Source: Modestobacter sp. VKM Ac-2977 (GTDB lineage: Bacteria > Actinomycetota > Actinomycetes > Mycobacteriales > Geodermatophilaceae). From it: a DNA stretch of 64,000 nucleotides. The DNA lies in NCBI RefSeq assembly GCF_026968045.1, contig NZ_JAPVBQ010000002.1, positions 732,933-796,932 of the forward strand, written 5' to 3'. Shown here one piece after another: positions 45,973 to 54,082 of the stretch. A program made the position numbers and the translations under genes. Below the pieces are notes generated by a model, which made no database searches, was not told the DNA's origin, and saw only the letters and a list, made by a program, of their open reading frames with translations. How positions within the stretch are numbered: the stretch's first letter is position 1; every line of letters starts with the position of its first letter.

Positions 45973-46692
45973 GTGTTCGGGCGGGGCACGTTCGGGCGGG
46001 GCGGTGACCGGCGCCTGGCGCTGGTCTACCGGGGCCCGGCCTCCACGGCTGGGTGCCCCGAGGCGGTGGCCGGTGCGCTGGCGAGGAGCCGGTGGGACCT
46101 CGACGTCCGGTTCGTCGGGCCCAAGGAGCGCCTCGCGGTGGAGCCGGCGGTGCTCGCCTCCGCCGTCCTGTACGCCCAGCCCGGCGGCGGCGAGCTCGAC
46201 AAGGCCTGGCGCAAACTCCGCCGCCAGGCCCCGGCGGTCCGTGACTACGTCGCCGGCGGGGGCCGCTACCTGGGCTTCTGCCTGGGCGGTTACCTCGCCG
46301 GGGAGACCCCCGGTTTCGGGCTCCTGCCCGGGGACACCGACCAGTTCATCACCTCCCCGGGGGCGTGGCCGACGCACACCGACGACACGGTGGCGACCGT
46401 GATCTGGGACGGCCGCCGCCGAGAGGTGTTCTTCCAGGACGGCGCCTGGTTCGACCTCGACCCCACCCGGGGGCCGGCCGAGGTGCTGGCCACCTACGAG
46501 AACGGGCTGCCCGCCGCGGTGGTCGCGCCCTTCGGAGCCGGTGCGGTCGGCGTCGTGGGGCCGCATCCGGAGGCGACGCCGGACTGGTTCACCGACTGCG
46601 GCCTGCCCGTACCGGCGGACCTGCGGGCCGACCTCACCCAGGACCTCGTCGACCGGGTGATGCAGCTCGGTCAGGTCGCCCCGGCTCACTGA
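45973..46692 (+). CDS. BPL_N-domain, glutamine-amidotransferase-like protein
   Basis: The 239-residue protein resembles the biotin-protein-ligase N-terminal (BPL_N) class-I amidotransferase fold. It has LYAQPGGGELDKAWR, a nucleophile-elbow FCLGGYLAG (Cys) and a late GPHPEA with the His position. It lacks any biotin ligase catalytic domain. It starts 2 bp after the preceding gene, so it is the third gene of the Pls operon. Its reaction is unknown; hydrolysis or amide chemistry on the peptide product is possible but speculative. A long hairpin follows. Confidence 0.7.
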   Translation: MFGRGTFGRGGDRRLALVYRGPASTAGCPEAVAGALARSRWDLDVRFVGPKERLAVEPAVLASAVLYAQPGGGELDKAWRKLRRQAPAVRDYVAGGGRYLGFCLGGYLAGETPGFGLLPGDTDQFITSPGAWPTHTDDTVATVIWDGRRREVFFQDGAWFDLDPTRGPAEVLATYENGLPAAVVAPFGAGAVGVVGPHPEATPDWFTDCGLPVPADLRADLTQDLVDRVMQLGQVAPAH

Positions 46693-46708
46693 GCACGCCC
46701 AGCACAGC

Positions 46709-46754
46709 ACACAGGCCACCGCGGGGAGCCCGAGCTCCCTGCGGTGGCCTGTGT
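46709..46754. terminator. 21-bp hairpin ending the Pls operon
   Basis: Bases 46709-46729 pair with 46734-46754 over 21 bp with one G-T pair around a CCGA loop. It is the strongest hairpin in the window and lies between convergent genes, so it probably acts both ways. Confidence 0.75.
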
Positions 46755-46780
46755 CGTGCGGCGTGGCCGGAGCTGCCGGC

Positions 46781-47968
46781 TCAGCCCTCGTCGAGGAAGG
46801 CGGCCACGATGGCGCCGAACTGCCCGTTCCGGCTGTGGCCGACCCCGGCGGGGGCGACCAGTCGGGTGTCGAGGCCCTGGGCCGCGTACCACCGCTCCCC
46901 GGCCTGCGCACCGTAGGGACCGGAGAGCGCGTTGAACCCGCCGTTGCCCCCGGTGTCGTTGGCCCCGGTGTCCCAGCGCAGGACGACCTTGCCCTTCACG
47001 TCGGCAGGGATGCTGACGCGACCCGCCGGTGCGCCACCGCCACCGATCGCGATGACACCACCGCCGCCGGACCACAGGCCCGGGTGGGCGGGGAAGACGA
47101 AGCGGGTCGCCGCCTGCGCACCCGAGGAGTAGCCAGAGAACCACAGCTCACCGGCGCCGTACTGGGCCTTCGTCTCGGCGATCAGCGCTGCGAGGTACTT
47201 CGCGTACCCGGCGGCGTCCCCCCGCTCCCAGCACTTGCAGGAGCGGTTCGGGCTGAACGGCGCCACGAGCACCATGTTGCGCGCCTTGGCCACGGCAGCC
47301 AGCCCGTTCGGCCCGCCGATCGCGTAGGACTGGGTCGGGTTCTCGACGCCGTACTCGCCGGTGCCGTCGGCGTACACCAGCAGGCCGATCGGCTTCGCCG
47401 GATTGATGCCCTCGGCGAAGACCCGGTAGTCGGCGGTGTACCCCGCGGCACTGAAGGACGTCGTCCGGTTGGTCAACGGCACGGTGGGAGCCGTGTTCGT
47501 CGGGGCGGTGACGGCCGGTGCCGGGGCGGGTGCCGGGGCGGGTGCCGGAGCGGGGGCGGGAGCCGGGGCGGGGGCGGGAGCCGGGGCCGGAGCCGGGGCC
47601 GGAGCCGGGGCCGGCGCCGGAGCCGGGGCGGGAGCCGGAGCCGGAGCCGGAGCGGTTGCCGTGGGCGCCGGCTTCTGGGTGCCCCGACGGGCCCGCTCGC
47701 TGTGCCGCGCGAGCTTCTCGGCCCGGGCGGCCTCGAGCTGGACCGCGGTCTCCGCCTGCGGCTGGACGTTGCTCACCGGTGACGCGACGGGCGAGGTGTC
47801 AGCGACGCTGGTGGCGCCGAACGTGGCGGTCACGCAGAGGAAGGCAGCGGCGATGCCCGTCCGCGCACGCCGGCCGCGGCGGGTGGAGAGGGCGGACAGG
47901 AAGCGGCGGCCATGGCCACTCCGGGTGTGACGTCTGGACAAGAAGAGACCCCTCCGAGCGTCCGTCAC
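46781..47968 (-). CDS. secreted alpha/beta hydrolase with Pro-Ala linker
   Basis: The 395-residue protein has a basic N-terminus and signal segment (TGIAAAFLCVTATFGATSV). A Gln/Glu/Ala helix follows, then a (Pro-Ala)n linker of about 50 residues. The C-terminal alpha/beta-hydrolase domain has the nucleophile elbow GYSSGAQAA and a late His in GVGHSRNGQFG. The fold resembles secreted esterases or PHB-depolymerase-like proteins; the substrate is unknown. The PA linker suggests passage through the cell wall. GTG 47968 is the start of the open frame; later starts before the signal segment cannot be excluded. Confidence 0.75.
   Translation of the reverse strand: MTDARRGLFLSRRHTRSGHGRRFLSALSTRRGRRARTGIAAAFLCVTATFGATSVADTSPVASPVSNVQPQAETAVQLEAARAEKLARHSERARRGTQKPAPTATAPAPAPAPAPAPAPAPAPAPAPAPAPAPAPAPAPAPAPAPAPAPAPAVTAPTNTAPTVPLTNRTTSFSAAGYTADYRVFAEGINPAKPIGLLVYADGTGEYGVENPTQSYAIGGPNGLAAVAKARNMVLVAPFSPNRSCKCWERGDAAGYAKYLAALIAETKAQYGAGELWFSGYSSGAQAATRFVFPAHPGLWSGGGGVIAIGGGGAPAGRVSIPADVKGKVVLRWDTGANDTGGNGGFNALSGPYGAQAGERWYAAQGLDTRLVAPAGVGHSRNGQFGAIVAAFLDEG
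47517..47660 (-). repeat. low-complexity Pro-Ala coding repeat
   Basis: A run built from GGAGCCGGGGCC-like 6- and 12-base units encodes the alternating Pro-Ala linker of the hydrolase. Slippage could change its length. Confidence 0.8.
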
Positions 47969-48204
47969 CGGGGTGCGGACGGTGTGCGGTGATTACGGAA
48001 CTGATCGTTACACGCACTTTCTGCATCCGTAAGGTCACGCTCGGTCCACAGTTGACTCGTTCGTCACAGCAGTAACAGCCGCCTCGCGAGTGTGGTTTCC
48101 CGGCCCGCCGGGACTGCCGAGGACTCGTGGGTGGCCCGAGTTGCACACAACCGAGACAATGGGAGGCGACGGGACGATCCCGTCGTCCATCTCGAAGGGC
48201 AGTG

Positions 48205-49644
48205 ATGCGCGCGGGTCGTCGTCGGGCCGCGGCCGCCGCGCTCACCGGAGCCGTGCTGCTCGGTGGCTGTTCCACGAGCGACTCCCCCGACCCCGCGCCC
48301 CAGCCCACGTCCGCCCCGGAGGCCGCAGGCTGGCCCGGACCCCGGGCCGACCGGCCGGTGGTCGACCTGCGCTTCGACGTCGCCGAGGACCTGGAGACGA
48401 TCGCCGGTGCGGAACGGGTGGTCTTCACCCCTGACCTCGACACCTGCGTGCTGGTCTTCCGGTCCTGGCCCAACAAGCCGGCCACCGCACGGGCGGGCAG
48501 CGGGCTGACCGTGTCCGAGGTCCGGGTCGACGGCGAACCGGCCGAGGTGCGCGACGTGCCGGCCGGAGCCCCGGAGAGCGCGCCCGCCGGCACGCTGCAG
48601 GAGGTGCCGTTGACCACGTGCGCGGAGGCCGGCGAGGAGATCATCGTCGACCTCGAGTTCGAGGTCGAGCTCGGCCCCGACGTCAACGAGCGGGTGGGCA
48701 CCGCCGACGACGTCGACGTCGCCTGGTTCGCCACCGCCTTCCCGTTGCTCGCCTGGGAGCGCGGGCGGGGGTGGGACCGCAGCCCCGCCGTCGCCGTCGC
48801 CGGCGAGATGACGGTGAGCGAGGACTTCGAGCTGGCCTCGCTGGAAGTGGTCGCGGACTCCCGGTACGAGGTGCTCGGCACCGGCCAGGCGGTCGGCACC
48901 TCCGACGGGCCCGGCGACACCACGGTCCACGAGTTCACCGCCCCGTCCGTCCGGGACGTCGCGGTGACCGTCGGGGAGCTCGACGTGCAGTCGGCGGAGG
49001 TCGGCGGCGTCCGGGTGCACGTGGGCCTGGACGAGGGCGTGGACAAGGCCACCCCGCAGGAGTGGCTGGCCCAGCTCGAGGAGTCGATGGACGCCCTCGT
49101 CGCGTTGCTCGGTCCCTTCCCCTATGACGACCTCTGGGTCTCGGTGCTGTCCAGCCAGACGAGCGGCATCGAGTTCCCCGGGGCGATCCAGTTCGGCGAC
49201 GCCGACCCCGACTTCCGCCGGGCGCTGGTGACCCACGAACTGGCGCACATGTGGTTCTACGGCCTGGTCGGCAACAACCAGGCCGTGCACCCCTGGCTCG
49301 ACGAGTCGTTCGCGACCTTCGTGCAGATGGTCGTCCACGGAGAGGGCTCGGCCAGCATGGCCGACCTGCCGGGGTCCCGCCGGCACGGCGTGGGCGAGCC
49401 GATCCAGTACTGGGAGCAGTTCCGCCGGCCGAGCGCCACGTACTACGACACCGTCTACACCGTCGGCGGGGCGACCCTGGTCGCCGCCCGGAACCGGGTG
49501 GGCGCCGAGGCATTCGACGCCGCGCTGCAGGACTACCTCCGCGCGAACGCCTGGTCGATCGCCACCCCGGACGACGTCCAGGAGGCCTTCGCCGAGCTGC
49601 CCGAGGTGCTCACCGAGCTGGAACGGGTCGGCGCGCTCCCCTGA
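48205..49644 (+). CDS. M1 family metallopeptidase lipoprotein
   Basis: The 479-residue protein has a lipoprotein signal (ALTGAVLLGGC, modified Cys at about 21), an M1-type N-terminal beta domain and a gluzincin catalytic domain. The domain has H344-E345-x-x-H348 and, 18 residues later, E367 in WLDESFATF. It is a membrane-anchored, Zn-dependent aminopeptidase facing outside. The C-terminal helical domain is short compared with full-length M1 enzymes. ATG 48205 follows GAAGGGCAG. A GACAAT -10 is at 48156-48161. Confidence 0.85.
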   Translation: MRAGRRRAAAAALTGAVLLGGCSTSDSPDPAPQPTSAPEAAGWPGPRADRPVVDLRFDVAEDLETIAGAERVVFTPDLDTCVLVFRSWPNKPATARAGSGLTVSEVRVDGEPAEVRDVPAGAPESAPAGTLQEVPLTTCAEAGEEIIVDLEFEVELGPDVNERVGTADDVDVAWFATAFPLLAWERGRGWDRSPAVAVAGEMTVSEDFELASLEVVADSRYEVLGTGQAVGTSDGPGDTTVHEFTAPSVRDVAVTVGELDVQSAEVGGVRVHVGLDEGVDKATPQEWLAQLEESMDALVALLGPFPYDDLWVSVLSSQTSGIEFPGAIQFGDADPDFRRALVTHELAHMWFYGLVGNNQAVHPWLDESFATFVQMVVHGEGSASMADLPGSRRHGVGEPIQYWEQFRRPSATYYDTVYTVGGATLVAARNRVGAEAFDAALQDYLRANAWSIATPDDVQEAFAELPEVLTELERVGALP

Positions 49645-49657
49645 CCGGCGCCGTGGC

Positions 49658-49990
49658 TCAGTGGGCGCAGGCGATGCAGGTGCGGGCCTGCGGGCGGGCA
49701 GCCAGCCGCTCCGGGGCGATCGGCTGCCCGCAGTCGGCGCACCGGCCGTAGTCCCCGGTCTCCGCGCGGGCCAGGGCGTCGTCGACGTCGGCCAGCCGGC
49801 GGCGGGCCTGGTCCAGCAGCGCCGCGACCTGCTGGCGCTCGAAGGCGATGGTCGCACCCTCCGGGTCGTGCTCGTCGTCGGCATTGGACGACCGGGACGC
49901 GGCGACCACCTCGTCGAACTCCCGGGTCAGCGCGTCGATCTGCGCGAGCGTCTCGGCCCGGGCGCGGGTCAACTCGTCGGTCACCGTCAT
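49658..49990 (-). CDS. DksA/TraR-type zinc-finger protein
   Basis: The 110-residue protein has an N-terminal coiled coil with DEHDPEGATIAFERQQVAALL and a C-terminal Cys4 zinc finger YGRCADCGQPI...ARTCIACA. Members bind the RNA polymerase secondary channel or are small regulators in actinobacteria. The coiled-coil tip lacks the DxxDxA signature of E. coli DksA, so the effect on polymerase is uncertain. ATG 49990 is the start of the conserved part. Confidence 0.83.
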   Translation of the reverse strand: MTVTDELTRARAETLAQIDALTREFDEVVAASRSSNADDEHDPEGATIAFERQQVAALLDQARRRLADVDDALARAETGDYGRCADCGQPIAPERLAARPQARTCIACAH

Positions 49991-50033
49991 CGCGCCATCG
50001 TCGCGCACCGTGGCCCGTCGGGACGCGGCCCCG

Positions 50034-50657
50034 TCAGGACGACGTGCGCTGGAGCAGCCGCAGCGAGCCGGTGCCGGGCAGCTCGGTGAACTCCCCCGAC
50101 CCCAGCACCCGCTGATAGACCCCGAACGGCGCCTGCCCGCCCTCGGCCGGGTCGGGGAAGACGTCGTGGATGGCCAGCGTGCCGCCGACGGCGAGCTTCG
50201 CCACCCAGGCGTCCTGGTCGCGGCGCGCGGACTCCTCGGTGTGGCTGCCGTCCAGGAACAGCAGGGCCAGCGGGGTCGACCACAGCGGTGCCAGCACCTC
50301 CGACCGGGTGACGACGGCGACCACGACGTCCTCTGCACCGGCGGCAGCGACGGTGCGCCGGAAGCCCGGGAGGGTGTCGATCCGCCCGACCAGCGGGTCG
50401 ACCAGCGACGGGTCGTGGTACTCCCAGCCGGGCTGGTGCTCCTCGGAGCCGCGGTGGTGGTCGACGGTGACCACCTGCCGGCCGGTCTCCCGGGCGGCGG
50501 CGGCCAGGTACAGCGCCGACTTGCCCAGCCAGCTGCCGATCTCCAGCAGCGGCCCGGGCACCTGCACCGCCTGCGCCGCGGCGTAGAGCGCCCGGCCCTC
50601 CTCCGGTGGCATGAAGCCGGGTGCGGCGGCCGCGGCGGCCAGCAGGTCGGAGGTCAT
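50034..50657 (-). CDS. class I SAM-dependent methyltransferase (Methyltransf_24-like)
   Basis: The 207-residue protein has LLEIGSWLGKSALYLAAAA (SAM motif I), VVTVDHHRGSEEHQPG (acidic motif), ALLFLDGSHTEESARRD and GGTLAIHDVFPDP, the pattern of Methyltransf_24/CmcI-like enzymes. The DGSHTEES and HDVFPD segments suggest a metal-assisted O-methyltransferase. ATG 50657 overlaps the stop of the upstream YibE/F gene by ATGA, so the two are coupled. The substrate is unknown. Confidence 0.8.
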   Translation of the reverse strand: MTSDLLAAAAAAPGFMPPEEGRALYAAAQAVQVPGPLLEIGSWLGKSALYLAAAARETGRQVVTVDHHRGSEEHQPGWEYHDPSLVDPLVGRIDTLPGFRRTVAAAGAEDVVVAVVTRSEVLAPLWSTPLALLFLDGSHTEESARRDQDAWVAKLAVGGTLAIHDVFPDPAEGGQAPFGVYQRVLGSGEFTELPGTGSLRLLQRTSS

Positions 50658-51928
50658 CGGGCGGCTCCCTCGGTGCGGTCGGCCGGCAGCTCGGCGGGTG
50701 CGGGGGTCGCCGACGTCGCCGCGGCCGCCACCAGTGCGCCGATCAGCGTGGTCACCGGGACGGCGAGCACGAGCGCGATCCCACCGACCAGCGTGCGGAC
50801 GACCTCCTCGCCCACCACCGAGCCGGTCAGCGTCGTCCAGAACGGACGCTCGTAGATGTCGAAGAGCAGCAGCAGCGGCAGCGCGGCGCCGGCGTAGGCG
50901 AAGACGATCGTGTAGATCGTGGAGGCGATGTGGTCGCGCCCGATCGCCATGCCGCGCTGGAACAGCTGCACCCAGCCCATCTCCGGTGACACCTCGTGCA
51001 GCTGCCAGACCGCGGACGCCTGGGTGATGGTGACGTCGTTGAGGATGCCCAGCCCGGCGACGACGAGGGCGGCCAGCACCAGGCCGGAGAAGTCCAGGGT
51101 CGGGTCGAACTGGAGCAGTTGCACGGCCTCCTCGTTGGCCAGGCCGGTGAGGTGCGCGGCGGCGACGGCGATCGTCCCGAGCACCGCGCTGAGCGCGAGC
51201 CCGAACAGGGTGCCCAGCAGCGCCGTCGTCGTCCGGGCGTTGAAGCCGTGCGCCAGGTACAGGACGACGTACATGATCGCCGACGAGCCGACCAGGCTGA
51301 CCCATATCGGCGAGGACCCGGCCAGCAGGCCGGGCAGCATGAACTGCAGCAGGACGAAGAACGCGAACACCAGGCCGAGCAGCGCGAGCAGCCCGCGCAG
51401 CCGGGCCACCGCGCCCACCACCAGCGTGAACGCGAGCGCGAGGGTGATGATCGGGGTGCTGCGCGGGAAGTCCTGGAACGAGTACGTGACCTGCCCGGTG
51501 TCGATGCCGGGGTCGCGGTTGAGCACCAGCTCGTCGCCCACCTCGATGCCCTCGGCCACCACCTCCGAGGACAGCTCGACCTGCACGTAGTCCCCGGAGC
51601 TGTCGCCCTCGGCGACGACCAGGACCGCCCGGGCACAGACCTGCGCGGGCGCATTGCCGGTCGCCGCGGCGCACTCGTAGGTCTCCAGCGAGACGATGGT
51701 CGCCTCCGGGTAGGTCGTGCCCGGCGGCTGGAACGACTCCGCCGCCCGCTGCGCCGCGGTCTGCTCGCTGCTGGGCCACAGCACCAGCAGGCCGACCAGC
51801 GTGGCGATGCCCACCGGCACCAGCACGAGCAGCATCAGCCGGACGGCGGTGCGGCGACGTGCGACCGCGGCCGGGTCGGGTGGGCGGACCTCGCCCTCGG
51901 GTCCGTGGACGTGGGAGTGGGCCGACAC
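50654..51928 (-). CDS. YibE/F family membrane protein
   Basis: The 424-residue protein has a first membrane segment (about 30-50), an extracytoplasmic beta-rich part of about 90 residues, and seven or so membrane segments. It carries the YibE/F pattern (ITLALAFTLVVGAVARLRGLLALLGL, GLGILNDVTITQASAVWQL, GRDHIASTIYTIVFAYAGA). Function is unproven; transport has been suggested. GTG 51928 is six bases after TAGCCT on the minus strand and has no ribosome-binding site, so it is probably leaderless. Confidence 0.88.
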   Translation of the reverse strand: MSAHSHVHGPEGEVRPPDPAAVARRRTAVRLMLLVLVPVGIATLVGLLVLWPSSEQTAAQRAAESFQPPGTTYPEATIVSLETYECAAATGNAPAQVCARAVLVVAEGDSSGDYVQVELSSEVVAEGIEVGDELVLNRDPGIDTGQVTYSFQDFPRSTPIITLALAFTLVVGAVARLRGLLALLGLVFAFFVLLQFMLPGLLAGSSPIWVSLVGSSAIMYVVLYLAHGFNARTTTALLGTLFGLALSAVLGTIAVAAAHLTGLANEEAVQLLQFDPTLDFSGLVLAALVVAGLGILNDVTITQASAVWQLHEVSPEMGWVQLFQRGMAIGRDHIASTIYTIVFAYAGAALPLLLLFDIYERPFWTTLTGSVVGEEVVRTLVGGIALVLAVPVTTLIGALVAAAATSATPAPAELPADRTEGAAR

Positions 51929-51934
51929 CCGGAC

Positions 51935-51940
51935 AGGCTA
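51935..51940 (-). promoter_or_regulatory. -10 element TAGCCT, leaderless YibE/F promoter
   Basis: On the minus strand TAGCCT is followed by six bases and GTG 51928. Confidence 0.5.
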
Positions 51941-52028
51941 GGTGGCCGGACGGCCGATCCACGGCCGGACGGCCGGACGGCGTCGCACCCGCCCCTCGCC
52001 TCCCGGGCGTCCCCCGCGGCGCCGCAGG

Positions 52029-53153
52029 TCAGCCGAGCCGGTAGGCCCGCTCGGCGTTGCCGGCGCCGATGAGACCGGCGATCCGGACGGCGTCGGCCGT
52101 CGTCCAGGCGTCCTCGGCGACCCCCTCGGTCAGGTACCGGCCCAGCCCACGGCGGAACAGCAGCGTGCCCAGCAGGTAGAGCTCGGCCAGGCCGAAGGCG
52201 TCGGAGGAGAACAGCACCTTCCCGAACGGCGCCAGCTCGAGCAGCTCGCGCAGCACCGCCCCCGACCGGTGCCCGACGTTGTGGGTGGCCAGCCCGACGT
52301 CGACGAAGACGTGGCCGAAGACCTGGGCGAGGAAGCCGGCGTGCCGGTGGAACGGGTAGTTGTGCAGCAGCATCACCGGCACCCCGGCTGGCTCGGTGGC
52401 CCGCAGCAGGTCGGTGAGCAGCAGCGGGTCGCAGCGGTGCAGGTCGACGTCGGCGTCGCCGTACCCGACGTGGAACTGCACGGGCATCCCGAGGTCGATG
52501 CCGGACCAGACCAGGAAACGGTGCAGCACCGGGTCGGCGACCCGGAACGGGCTCCCACCGGCCAGCAGCCGGTCGGCGGCCCGCGCCACCTCGGTGTCGT
52601 CCGGCCGGGCGCCCTCCAGGGCCAGCCCCACCCGGTAGGCGGCGATCGACTTCACCCCGGCGGCCTCGGCGGTGCGGGCGGCCAGCCGGGTGCGGAACCG
52701 CGCGGGGAAGTCCCCGGCCGCGCCGCCGGCGGCGAGCACCTCCTCGGCGAGCGCCTCCAGCCGCACGATCTCCCGAGCCTGCCCCCCGGCCAGGGTGGCC
52801 AGCTCGGCCGGGGAGGTGATCGGCTCGGGCAGGTACCCGGTGTCGACCAGGAACGTGGCGGTGCCGGTCGCCGCGAGCATCCGGCGGTTCACCTCGTCGG
52901 CGCCGAGCTCGGCGCGGCGGTCGAGGTACTCCTCGGCCGGGGCGTGCGCGGGCAGGTCGAGCACCGGTGGGCACCACCGGCGGACGGCGAGGCCGACCTG
53001 GGAGTCGAACAGCGAGCCACCGAGCGCGCTCGGCCCGGCCGCCTCGGTCAGCATCGACTCGAACCCGGCCCGGTTGAGATCCCGGCGGACCAGGCCGTGG
53101 CAGTGGTGGTCGACCAGCGGCAGGCCGGCCAGGTCGGGGTCCAGGTCGCTCAC
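52029..53153 (-). CDS. amidohydrolase family protein (FluG N-terminal-like)
   Basis: The 374-residue TIM-barrel hydrolase begins PLVDHHCHGL (metal-binding HxH), has QFHVGYGDADVDLHRCDPLLL and MLLHNYPFHRHAGFL with further His ligands, and LFSSDAFGLAELYLLG with the terminal Asp. This is an amidohydrolase-2 enzyme like the N-terminal domain of fungal FluG. A glutamine synthetase homologue corresponding to the other FluG half lies at 56957-58351. GTG 53153 is six bases after CAGACT (minus strand), so a leaderless message is likely. The substrate is unknown. Confidence 0.8.
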   Translation of the reverse strand: MSDLDPDLAGLPLVDHHCHGLVRRDLNRAGFESMLTEAAGPSALGGSLFDSQVGLAVRRWCPPVLDLPAHAPAEEYLDRRAELGADEVNRRMLAATGTATFLVDTGYLPEPITSPAELATLAGGQAREIVRLEALAEEVLAAGGAAGDFPARFRTRLAARTAEAAGVKSIAAYRVGLALEGARPDDTEVARAADRLLAGGSPFRVADPVLHRFLVWSGIDLGMPVQFHVGYGDADVDLHRCDPLLLTDLLRATEPAGVPVMLLHNYPFHRHAGFLAQVFGHVFVDVGLATHNVGHRSGAVLRELLELAPFGKVLFSSDAFGLAELYLLGTLLFRRGLGRYLTEGVAEDAWTTADAVRIAGLIGAGNAERAYRLG

Positions 53154-53159
53154 CGGGCC

Positions 53160-53200
53160 AGTCTGGACCGCGCGCCGGCCGGGCGCCGCCTGCCTACAGT
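53160..53200. promoter_or_regulatory. back-to-back leaderless promoters
   Basis: CAGACT (minus strand, 53165-53160) serves the amidohydrolase and TACAGT (plus strand, 53195-53200) the SDR gene. Each is six bases from its start codon, and only 53 bp separate the two starts. Confidence 0.5.
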
Positions 53201-53206
53201 CGGGGC

Positions 53207-54082
53207 ATGCCCTCCTGGAGCACCGCGGACATCCCCTCCCAGACCGGTCGCACCGTCGTGGTGACCGGCGCGAACAGCGGCCTGGGCCTGGAGACCGCCC
53301 GGGCCCTGGCCGTGGCCGGGGCCCGCGTGGTGCTGGCCGTGCGGGACACCGCCCGCGGCACCCAGGCTGCGGCGAACCTGCCGGGTGAGGTGGAGGTGCG
53401 CCGGCTCGACCTGGCCGACCTCGCCTCGGTGCGCGAGTTCGCCGCGGGGTGGACCGGCGACCTCGACGTCCTGGTCAACAACGCCGGCATCATGCAGGTG
53501 CCGGCCGGGCGCACCGCCGATGGCTTCGAGCTGCAGTTCGGCACCAACCACCTCGGTCACTTCGCGCTGACCGACCTGCTGCTGCCGCACGTGACCGACC
53601 GGGTGGTCACGGTCTCCTCGATGCTGCACCGGTCGGGGCAGATCGTGCTCGACGACCTCAACTGGGAGCGCCGGACGTACTCGGCCACCGGCGCCTACGG
53701 GCAGTCCAAGCTGGCCAACCTGCTGTTCACCCTGGAGCTGCAGCGCCGGCTGACCGCGGCGGGCTCGACGGTGCGCGCCCTCGCGGCACACCCGGGCTGG
53801 GCAGCCACCAACCTGCAGGGCCGAACGGGCAACCGGGTGAAGGACGCCGCGATGGCGGTCGCCAACCGCGCACTGGCCACCAGCGCCCAGCAGGGCGCGC
53901 TGCCGACGCTGTTCGCCGCCGTCGCCGACCTGCCGGGTGGGAGCTTCGCCGGGCCGGACGGCACCACCATGCGGGGTGCGCCGACGCTGGCCGGCCGCAG
54001 CCCCGCCGCCTCGGACCCGGTGATGGCCGGCCGGCTGTGGGCTGCGTCCGTCGAGCTCACCGGCGTCGACTCCCCGGCCTGA
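53207..54082 (+). CDS. short-chain dehydrogenase/reductase
   Basis: The 291-residue classical-type SDR has cofactor motif TGANSGLGLETA, DLADLASV, NNAG, the catalytic Ser in VVTVSSMLHR and the YGQSK motif (catalytic Tyr/Lys). Arg at VLAVRDTARG suggests NADP(H). It resembles retinol-dehydrogenase/WW-domain oxidoreductase-like bacterial SDRs; the substrate is unknown. ATG 53207 is leaderless. Its last 26 bp overlap the tail of the convergent MFS gene. Confidence 0.87.
   Translation: MPSWSTADIPSQTGRTVVVTGANSGLGLETARALAVAGARVVLAVRDTARGTQAAANLPGEVEVRRLDLADLASVREFAAGWTGDLDVLVNNAGIMQVPAGRTADGFELQFGTNHLGHFALTDLLLPHVTDRVVTVSSMLHRSGQIVLDDLNWERRTYSATGAYGQSKLANLLFTLELQRRLTAAGSTVRALAAHPGWAATNLQGRTGNRVKDAAMAVANRALATSAQQGALPTLFAAVADLPGGSFAGPDGTTMRGAPTLAGRSPAASDPVMAGRLWAASVELTGVDSPA

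Noticed and set aside
47969-48204. possible riboswitch or MtrA-type site between the hydrolase and the M1 peptidase genes
   Set aside because: GTCAC/GTAAC-like words are present (for example near 48063-48076), but spacing and partner repeats are not convincing and no riboswitch fold is recognisable.
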